Source of the DNA: Sulfurimonas sp.
Lineage (GTDB): Bacteria; Campylobacterota; Campylobacteria; Campylobacterales; Sulfurimonadaceae
Length of the DNA: 5,639 nucleotides
Reading direction: 5' to 3'
Assembly: GCA_002733945.2 (NCBI GenBank)
Contig: NVXO02000006.1
Span: 102,396 to 108,034 of the forward strand
The position numbers and the translations under genes were made by a program. The notes beneath the pieces are model-generated. The model did no database searches. It was not told where the DNA came from and saw nothing but the letters and a program-made list of their open reading frames with translations. Below, piece by piece: positions 1 to 4,793 of this stretch (within the stretch, counting starts at the first letter, position 1; the number at the start of each line of letters is the position of its first letter).

Positions 1-50
1 TAGTTTCTTACTGTTTTTGAATCATCTACGACCATTATTGTTGACATCAT
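1..50 (-). CDS. CheY-like response regulator, N-terminal fragment (cut by window edge)
   Basis: Only the first 16 codons are inside the window; the reading frame is open to the left edge. They read MMSTIMVVDDSKTVRN, which has the beta-1 strand and the paired acidic residues (VDDS) that bind magnesium in receiver domains, followed by the KTVR start of helix 1 typical of CheY-type proteins. The rest, including the phosphorylated aspartate, is not visible, so a stand-alone CheY cannot be told from a longer protein that begins with a receiver. The gene follows the CheZ-like gene after 6 nt. The Shine-Dalgarno AGGAG at 58-54 is 3 nt from the first ATG and 6 nt from the second, so translation may really begin at position 47. 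This would be the second receiver of the operon. Confidence 0.85.
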   Translation of the reverse strand, partial: MMSTIMVVDDSKTVRN

Positions 51-53
51 ATT

Positions 54-58
54 CTCCT
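54..58 (-). promoter_or_regulatory. Shine-Dalgarno AGGAG overlapping the upstream stop codon
   Basis: Reading the minus strand, the stop codon TAG of the CheZ-like gene (59-57) runs straight into GAG, giving TAGGAG. The ribosome binding site of the next gene therefore shares bases with the stop. Spacing is 3 nt to ATG at 50 and 6 nt to ATG at 47, which favours the second start. The arrangement fits translational coupling. Confidence 0.7.
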
Positions 59-449
59 AAAAAAATTCTATCTCATCTTCTGCATCAGATGCGGAAAATC
101 TACCTGAAAATCTACTCTTTTTATCTTTAGCTTCAGCAAGAGTAACACTGAGTTTCGCCTGTAACTTACTTATACTTTCTTTAGCTAAACCTTCATCATT
201 CTTATACGCATGTGAGAACATATCTATACTTTTTTTCATACTTTCTATAGTTTCAATACTTGCATTCAATTGTTGAGTAATAATATCTTGATACTGCAAT
301 GCAGTAGATATTTCTTCATCAATTTCAAGGTTGTTCTTTTCCATAAAATTGCTCATTTTCATTAAAGATTTATTGGATAAGTCTATAACATCCACTTGAA
401 CATCTTTTATATGTGAGAGCAATTGATCTATCGAATCTAGCATGAGCAT
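57..449 (-). CDS. Small CheZ-like protein, candidate CheY-P phosphatase
   Basis: This is a 130-residue, mostly helical protein without signal peptide or membrane segment. The central segment LQYQDIITQQ (residues 51-60) resembles the active-site helix of CheZ: E. coli CheZ has FQDLTGQ, where Asp143 and Gln147 act in CheY-P dephosphorylation, and here Asp55 and Gln59 have the same D-x-x-x-Q spacing. The last ten residues, SDAEDEIEFF, are acidic and end in two aromatics, recalling the acidic C-terminal peptide by which CheZ grips CheY; a Ser/Arg/Gly-rich stretch (about 112-121) would serve as a tether. At 130 residues it is much shorter than E. coli CheZ (214). It lies between two receiver genes. 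The start at 449 has AAGGA 6 nt upstream; an ATG at 443 is 12 nt away and less likely. The related QDI/QDx-Q segment also occurs in other chemotaxis-associated helical proteins, so phosphatase activity is inferred. G+C is low, about 30%. Confidence 0.6.
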   Translation of the reverse strand: MLMLDSIDQLLSHIKDVQVDVIDLSNKSLMKMSNFMEKNNLEIDEEISTALQYQDIITQQLNASIETIESMKKSIDMFSHAYKNDEGLAKESISKLQAKLSVTLAEAKDKKSRFSGRFSASDAEDEIEFF

Positions 450-455
450 TTTATA

Positions 456-460
456 TCCTT
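456..460 (-). promoter_or_regulatory. Shine-Dalgarno AAGGA at the CheY stop codon
   Basis: The stop TAA of the cheY-like gene (462-460) is followed directly by AGGA, so the last A of the stop is the first base of AAGGA. Six bases (TATAAA) separate it from the ATG at 449. This decides for 449 over the in-frame ATG at 443 and suggests coupled translation of the receiver and the CheZ-like protein. Confidence 0.65.
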
Positions 461-834
461 TATGCCGGTAAACGCAGTACTCTGGTAATTGCTTGTTTGA
501 GCTGTGCTGGATTAAATGGTTTTACTATCCATCCTGTTAGTCCTAGTGCTTTACCTTGCTGCTTTAACTCAGGTTTAGTCTCTGTTGTAAGCATAAGTGT
601 TGGTGTTCTACTTGTTGCAGCTACTGCTCTTAACTCTTTTAAAAACTCAAAACCATTCATAACAGGCATATTTAAGTCTGTAATGATTAAGTCAGGTGTC
701 ATTCCCGCTTTTATCTCTGCTAAAGCAACCTGTGCTTCTGTATATTGTTTCACTTCCAATGGCATAGAGTTTGTTACCATCCTTGTTGAAGCTAATGCTG
801 TTTCACTGTCATCTACGAATATTACTAATGGCAT
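460..834 (-). CDS. cheY: CheY-like single-domain response regulator
   Basis: A 124-residue protein consisting of one receiver domain and nothing else, the size of CheY. All core residues are present: acidic pair Asp8 and Asp9 (VDDS), phospho-acceptor Asp53 (ITDLNMP), Thr83 (LMLTTE) and Lys105 (IVKPF). The position matching E. coli CheY Tyr106, the aromatic switch residue, is Trp102; this is common in CheY homologues of other proteobacteria. There is no DNA-binding or enzymatic output domain, so it should act by protein-protein contact, at the flagellar switch or as a phosphate sink. It starts 26 nt after cheR, the widest gap here, with AAGGA at 846-842 seven bases before the ATG. The CheZ-like gene follows. 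G+C is about 38% against about 30% for the downstream neighbour; cheB also looks richer than average in one 60-nt sample, so transfer is not shown. Which CheY paralogue this is cannot be told. Confidence 0.93.
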   Translation of the reverse strand: MPLVIFVDDSETALASTRMVTNSMPLEVKQYTEAQVALAEIKAGMTPDLIITDLNMPVMNGFEFLKELRAVAATSRTPTLMLTTETKPELKQQGKALGLTGWIVKPFNPAQLKQAITRVLRLPA

Positions 835-860
835 TTTTAATTCCTTATATTTAATTTAAT

Positions 861-1691
861 TTACTTTTGATATATCAAAGTACTGTCGACTTTTTTGGCA
901 TTAAATACCGAAACAATTCGACTCATATATTCAGCATGTCCTAAAAGAACATAACCTCCGGGATTGAGCATGTCATAAAATGTCATAGCAACCTCCTTAC
1001 GTGATGCATCATCAAAATAAATAAGCATATTTCTGGAAAAAATAACATCAAATTTTCCAAGACGGCGCATTTGTTCTTTATCAAATACATTAACGACTTG
1101 AAAATCTACACTTCCCTTTAAGTCCTCGGATAACTCATAACCAATAGTTTTTTTATCAAACCACCTATGTAAAATATTTTTAGGTATAGCATGTATAGCA
1201 CGTTCACTATACTTAGCAACTTGTGCTTTTTTGATAACTATTGAGTCTATATCAATCCCTACTACTTCAATATCCCTCTCCTCTACTACATTTCCCTCTT
1301 CTACTATATGCAAAATCATAGAGTATGGTTCTTCGCCTGTGGAACATGGAGAAGAGAGTATTCTCAAAGGTTTTGAAGCAGGTAATGTTTTATGAAGCTC
1401 TGGCAATATTTTATTTACCAAAACTTCAAACTGATCCTTTTCTCTAAAAAAATATGTCTCATTCACGGTAATTGCGTTCATAAGCTCTTGGAACTCTAAA
1501 CCATCATGATCTTCAAAACGTAACTTAAAAAAATACTTCCTAAAGTTTTCTAAAGATAACTCGACAGAGCGCTTATCTACATATTTTGCTAATTTTTCAT
1601 AGTGCTTATCCAACTCTAAGCTTATTCCACTTTTTCTATAGATAAACTCACCTATTTTAATGAAATTCTCTTTAGATAATAGATGATTCAT
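861..1691 (-). CDS. cheR: CheR, chemoreceptor glutamate methyltransferase
   Basis: A 276-residue protein of normal CheR length. It transfers methyl groups from S-adenosylmethionine to receptor glutamates, opposing CheB in adaptation. The helical N-terminal domain covers about residues 1-75, then comes the SAM-dependent methyltransferase domain. Visible signatures are NETYFFRE (77-84), CSTGEEPYS (116-124, SAM-binding loop), GIDID (145-149, acidic end of strand 2), FDVIFSRNMLIYFD (214-227) and GGYVLLGHAE (245-254). The loop usually reading W-S-A-G-C is SSPC here, a mild change. Residues about 165-195 fall where the beta-subdomain that docks receptor pentapeptides sits in E. coli CheR, but the receptor in this window lacks a C-terminal NWETF-like pentapeptide. 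The ATG at 1691 has AAAGG at 1705-1701, inside the last codons of the HEAT-repeat gene, which ends 5 nt upstream, so translation is probably coupled. Confidence 0.96.
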   Translation of the reverse strand: MNHLLSKENFIKIGEFIYRKSGISLELDKHYEKLAKYVDKRSVELSLENFRKYFFKLRFEDHDGLEFQELMNAITVNETYFFREKDQFEVLVNKILPELHKTLPASKPLRILSSPCSTGEEPYSMILHIVEEGNVVEERDIEVVGIDIDSIVIKKAQVAKYSERAIHAIPKNILHRWFDKKTIGYELSEDLKGSVDFQVVNVFDKEQMRRLGKFDVIFSRNMLIYFDDASRKEVAMTFYDMLNPGGYVLLGHAEYMSRIVSVFNAKKVDSTLIYQK

Positions 1692-1696
1692 AGTTC

Positions 1697-2320
1697 TTAA
1701 CCTTTGATCATGGTGATAGCACCATCAACTGCAAACTCAACATAAACTTCACCACTAAAGCGTTCTTTTAAAGACTCTAAAAGTGGGATATCTTTCAGTT
1801 CACCAATCTCACTCATATAATCAACTGCAGTCATTGCGACATTTATATCTTCTTCTGTTTCTAGAAGTTCTATAAGCATATCTCTTGACTCAGAAAAATT
1901 CACATCCCCTAAAACATTGATCGCAAAAATTCTTAAATCTCTATCATCTCCGATTAAAAACTTTACTATGTAGTATTTTATAGAATCACCAAAATCACGT
2001 AACATTGAAATTCCAAGATTTCTTACATAAGCATTTTCAAGTTTTAAAAGATCCATTATCATCTCTATAGGTGCTTCATCAGGATTCATACACGAGATTA
2101 CAGAAGCAATTTTTGTCGAAACATTTTTATGTACATTTTCATGATTAATATATTTTATAAGGAATTCACCACCCTTATGAAATTTAACAATTTGGTCTAT
2201 AATATAGTCTTTTTGAGCATCTTCATCTGTCGCATTAAAAGCACTAGTAGCTTCTTCTAGGCTCATATATGTCTCTAGTTCAGCTACATCTTGCTCTACA
2301 TGTTTTTTAACTAATGCCAT
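1697..2320 (-). CDS. HEAT-repeat protein of unknown function inside the che operon
   Basis: A 207-residue soluble protein with no signal peptide or membrane helix, and not a known Che component. The C-terminal part shows about four helical repeats of 27-33 residues: roughly 84-112, 113-145, 146-178 and 179-205. Repeat cores follow the HEAT/PBS-lyase-like pattern, with an acidic residue, then VR or LR, a hydrophobic helix and a terminal G-D or G-E: AYVRNLGISMLRDFGD (97-112), RDLRIFAINVLGD (127-139), EDINVAMTAVDYMSEIGE (157-174). The N-terminal 80 residues are helical and charged and match no family I recognise. HEAT repeats generally form curved surfaces for protein binding. Lying between cheB (11 nt) and cheR (5 nt), it may be an adaptor for the adaptation enzymes, the receptor or the triple-CheW protein; this is inference only. 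The start at 2320 has AAGGAAG at 2333-2327, overlapping the cheB stop. Confidence 0.82.
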   Translation of the reverse strand: MALVKKHVEQDVAELETYMSLEEATSAFNATDEDAQKDYIIDQIVKFHKGGEFLIKYINHENVHKNVSTKIASVISCMNPDEAPIEMIMDLLKLENAYVRNLGISMLRDFGDSIKYYIVKFLIGDDRDLRIFAINVLGDVNFSESRDMLIELLETEEDINVAMTAVDYMSEIGELKDIPLLESLKERFSGEVYVEFAVDGAITMIKG

Positions 2321-2326
2321 CTACTT

Positions 2327-2333
2327 CTTCCTT
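2327..2333 (-). promoter_or_regulatory. Shine-Dalgarno AAGGAAG overlapping the cheB stop
   Basis: On the minus strand the cheB stop TAA (2334-2332) continues as GGAAG, so AAGGAAG shares two bases with the stop codon. Six bases (AAGTAG) separate it from the ATG of the HEAT-repeat gene at 2320. This supports that start and suggests the HEAT-repeat protein is translated by ribosomes finishing cheB. Confidence 0.65.
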
Positions 2334-3414
2334 ATCTTAAAGTTGCTATTTTTTGAAGTATACTAGAGAAGTCAAGTTGTTCTTGAACTCCACCTCTATC
2401 GTAAGCCTCTTTGGGCATACCATAAACAGTCGCACTCTCCTCACTCTCGCCTAAGGTATATGCACCTGCTTGTTTAATCTTTACCATAGCATCTGCACCA
2501 TCATCTCCAATTCCTGTAAGGATAACACCTACTAAATTTGCTCCATCAAAGATTTCAAGTGCAGACTCTATCATCTTGTTTACACTTGGTTGAAAGAAAC
2601 ATGTCCCCTTATCTTTATCTTCACGAATGATTATTTTTCCAGATACCTTTTTAGCAAAACCAATATGCACACCACCACGAGCAAGATATACTGTGCCAGG
2701 TAGGAGTTCCATATTTTGTTTTGTTTCAAGAACTGAAAGTACGCAAGCTCTATCTAAACGCTCAGCAAATGCAGCTGTAAATTGTTCTGGCATATGTTGA
2801 ACTATGCAGAGTGTATGTTTATAATTAGCTGGAAGTGCTGCACAAATCTGTTCAATTAAACCTGGTCCACCAGTAGAAGAGCCTATAAGTATCACTTTTT
2901 GAAGATCTTTTGAACTTCTAATATCACTTCTAGTATCACTTATAGTTCTTCTAGAGCTTATAGGCTCTGGACGACGACGTTCTCTTATCGCTGTTCTCGA
3001 CATCCTTCTTTTGAGACGCCTTAGAGAAATCATACTTAAAGCATGTACCTTATGCAGAATCTCTTCACGATTCTCATTTTTACCTACATTCATAGTTCCT
3101 GGTTTAGCTATATAATCCACTGCACCTAAATCTAAGGCATCCATAGTTATGATAGCATCCTCAGTTGTTAAAGAGCTCACCATTAAAATAGGTGTAGGTT
3201 GTGCCTCCATAATTTTCTTTACTGCTTCTATCCCATCCATGATTGGCATATTGATATCCATAGTAATGACATCAAACTGCTGCAATGTTGCTTTTGTAAC
3301 AGCTTCTCGACCATTTTTTGCAAACTCGATATCAAAATTTAAAGTTGATATCATCTCAGCAAGTTGTTTTCTTACTAGTGCAGAGTCATCAACAATCAGT
3401 ACAGTTTTAGGCAT
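2332..3414 (-). CDS. cheB: CheB, chemoreceptor methylesterase/glutamine deamidase with receiver domain
   Basis: A 360-residue protein with the standard two-domain plan. The receiver (about 1-120) has Asp9 and Asp10, phospho-acceptor Asp53 (TMDINMP), Ser80 and Lys104 (IAKPG). The C-terminal methylesterase (about 171-360) has the serine-hydrolase triad: Ser180 in GSSTGGP, His207 in VQHMPEQFTAAFAERL, and Asp305 in LTGIGDDGADAM (usually MGNDG). It removes receptor methyl groups when phosphorylated, presumably by CheA, which is not in this window. The linker at about 132-166 is odd: 13 arginines in 35 residues and a tandem SDTR-SDIR repeat. The start overlaps the end of the triple-CheW gene by 8 nt, with AAGGA at 3427-3423 eight bases upstream. 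The HEAT-repeat gene follows after 11 nt. Both domains look intact. Confidence 0.96.
   Translation of the reverse strand: MPKTVLIVDDSALVRKQLAEMISTLNFDIEFAKNGREAVTKATLQQFDVITMDINMPIMDGIEAVKKIMEAQPTPILMVSSLTTEDAIITMDALDLGAVDYIAKPGTMNVGKNENREEILHKVHALSMISLRRLKRRMSRTAIRERRRPEPISSRRTISDTRSDIRSSKDLQKVILIGSSTGGPGLIEQICAALPANYKHTLCIVQHMPEQFTAAFAERLDRACVLSVLETKQNMELLPGTVYLARGGVHIGFAKKVSGKIIIREDKDKGTCFFQPSVNKMIESALEIFDGANLVGVILTGIGDDGADAMVKIKQAGAYTLGESEESATVYGMPKEAYDRGGVQEQLDFSSILQKIATLR
2878..2968. repeat. 12-bp inverted repeat flanking the CheB linker/catalytic boundary
   Basis: On the plus strand AGAGCCTATAAG at 2878-2889 is the exact reverse complement of CTTATAGGCTCT at 2957-2968, with 67 nt between them. 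Both arms are inside cheB coding sequence: one encodes part of E-P-I-S in the linker and the other L-I-G-S just before the catalytic serine. It could form a hairpin in the mRNA but may equally be chance. Confidence 0.35.
2916..2939. repeat. 12-bp tandem repeat in the CheB linker
   Basis: Two adjacent copies of a 12-bp unit, TTCTAATATCAC (2916-2927) and TTCTAGTATCAC (2928-2939), differ at a single base. Read on the minus strand they encode SDTR and SDIR, residues about 159-166 of CheB. The unit length of four codons keeps frame. This looks like a recent in-frame duplication lengthening the inter-domain linker. Confidence 0.6.
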
Positions 3415-4780
3415 CTGCTTTTTCCTTCGCTACTATTTTATCTATATCCATCGATAAGACTAAGCGTTTTCCATCATCGAGATGTAAAATATTCTCAAAG
3501 TAACCATCATGTTCTTCTTTTACATCTTCTTCTTTGACTGTAAGAATATCACTTACACTATCAACTACAAAACCAATACGATTATCATTAATGTTACAGA
3601 CAATAATTTTAGAATCTTCATTAATAACAGTCTCTAAGTTAAGTTTATGAAAAAGAGAAATTGTCGTAACTATTTGCCCTCTTATATTAATAATCCCATC
3701 AATAGCGTTATCTGTAAATGCAACCTCTGTTGAAGCAACAATATCTATGATTTCATCAACACACTCTATGTCGAAAGCGTACTCTTTTTTTCCTAATTTA
3801 AAAACTATAACTTCCAGAGCATACTCATCATTCTCATCACTCTTCTCATTTTTAACACCTGATTGAACAAAAGCATCATTTGCTTTTAATATCTCTAAAA
3901 TCAACTGCTCATTAAAAAAAGAGATAAGGTACTTTTCATCGTGAATGACTCCAGCAATTTTATTACCCTCAAATGTATCGTTCATATACTCAACATTACG
4001 TTTATAAAAGTTTTTAATATCGATAATAGAGTCTATATATAACCCTATCTTCTTTCCATCATACGAAATCACTAAAATACGGTTTTCTTCACTCTTTTTA
4101 GCTTCAAATCCATAATAAATTCGTAAATCTATTACGATTAAAAGTTCTTCTCTTAAAGTGATAAGACCAATAAGTTCATCAGATGAACCTGCCACCTCAG
4201 TAAATTCACTATCTGCCAAGATTATTTCTTGAAGATAATCAATCTCTAAGGCATATTTTTCATTAGACATAGAAAAAATAAGAAATCTTGAACTCTCTTC
4301 TTCTCTAACACTATTGTCTTTTATTTTTCCCGTTACTACTTCTTTTGTAGGAATGTTTACTTTGTTCATTCTCAAGAACAACTTTTCTAGAGAGAGTACT
4401 TGAATAAGTAAATCATTATATTTATATATTGCAATAACTGAGTCATCAGTATTGTCTAAATAGTCAATATTAGCTTGTTCAATTTCAACTGTATTGTATA
4501 CGTCACTTACCAGTAAGGTATTTGATGCAAGTTCATCATTTAGACTGATAATTCTGCTTTTATTTACACTTAGATCTACCTCTTGGAGATTGAGAAGTAA
4601 ATTCATATCAACCATAGAAACTACATTTCCACCTACTGAGCATAAACCTCTTACACCCGAAGGGCGTAAAGGTAGAGGCATTAAGTCTGGAACTCTTGAA
4701 ATTTGGTTTATAGATTCAGTTGAAATACCATAACTTTCATGAGCATTTTGAATAATTAAAATCTCTTGAATTTGCATCAT
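3407..4780 (-). CDS. Triple CheW-domain chemotaxis scaffold protein
   Basis: A 457-residue soluble, acidic protein made of three CheW-like domains, at about 4-140, 165-305 and 320-452, joined by charged linkers. CheW couples receptors to CheA and usually has one domain of about 150-170 residues. The core motif (canonically GxINLRGxVxPVIDL) decays from C- to N-terminus. Domain 3 has GIINIRGQIVTTISL (362-376), domain 2 has GLITLREELLIVIDL (205-219) with Arg kept but Gly replaced by Glu, and domain 1 has GLCSVGGNVVSMVDM (45-59) with the Arg lost. There is no kinase or HPt domain, so it is not CheA, and no receiver, so it is not CheV. It follows the receptor gene by 13 nt and overlaps cheB by 8 nt. 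Two consecutive ATGs stand at 4780 and 4777; AGGTG at 4788-4784 lies 3 and 6 nt from them, so 4777 may be the true start. A receptor-array scaffold role is inferred. Confidence 0.9.
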   Translation of the reverse strand: MMQIQEILIIQNAHESYGISTESINQISRVPDLMPLPLRPSGVRGLCSVGGNVVSMVDMNLLLNLQEVDLSVNKSRIISLNDELASNTLLVSDVYNTVEIEQANIDYLDNTDDSVIAIYKYNDLLIQVLSLEKLFLRMNKVNIPTKEVVTGKIKDNSVREEESSRFLIFSMSNEKYALEIDYLQEIILADSEFTEVAGSSDELIGLITLREELLIVIDLRIYYGFEAKKSEENRILVISYDGKKIGLYIDSIIDIKNFYKRNVEYMNDTFEGNKIAGVIHDEKYLISFFNEQLILEILKANDAFVQSGVKNEKSDENDEYALEVIVFKLGKKEYAFDIECVDEIIDIVASTEVAFTDNAIDGIINIRGQIVTTISLFHKLNLETVINEDSKIIVCNINDNRIGFVVDSVSDILTVKEEDVKEEHDGYFENILHLDDGKRLVLSMDIDKIVAKEKADA

Positions 4781-4783
4781 TTA

Positions 4784-4788
4784 CACCT
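4784..4788 (-). promoter_or_regulatory. Shine-Dalgarno AGGTG for the triple-CheW gene
   Basis: AGGTG lies in the 13-nt gap between the receptor stop (4796-4794) and two consecutive ATG codons. Spacing is 3 nt to the ATG at 4780 and 6 nt to that at 4777. The second is the more usual distance, so the protein probably begins with a single Met. Confidence 0.55.
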
Positions 4789-4793
4789 ATTAT

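Noticed and set aside
460..834. Horizontal acquisition of the cheY-like gene because of its higher G+C
   Set aside because: About 38% against about 30% in the next gene is a modest difference over a few hundred bases, and a 60-nt sample of cheB reaches 42%. There are no mobile-element traces nearby.
497..859. Plus-strand open frame of 120 codons opposite the cheY-like gene
   Set aside because: It lies opposite a gene with every receiver-domain residue intact, shows no recognisable motif, and opposes the direction of the whole operon.
835..860. AT-rich 26-nt gap between cheR and the cheY-like gene as an internal promoter
   Set aside because: It has short repeated ATTAA elements but no convincing -35/-10 pair, and it is mostly occupied by the ribosome binding region. 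An AT-rich leader is expected at this base composition.
3149..3457. Plus-strand open frame of 102 codons opposite the 5' part of cheB
   Set aside because: Antisense shadow of the CheB receiver domain, with no plausible protein features of its own.
4494..4733. Plus-strand open frame of 79 codons opposite the triple-CheW gene
   Set aside because: Antisense to the first CheW domain; its length is expected by chance and nothing in it is recognisable.
3407..4780. Triple-CheW protein as a CheA or CheV
   Set aside because: It has no HPt domain with a phosphorylatable histidine, no ATP-binding kinase motifs and no receiver domain; all recognisable sequence is CheW-like.
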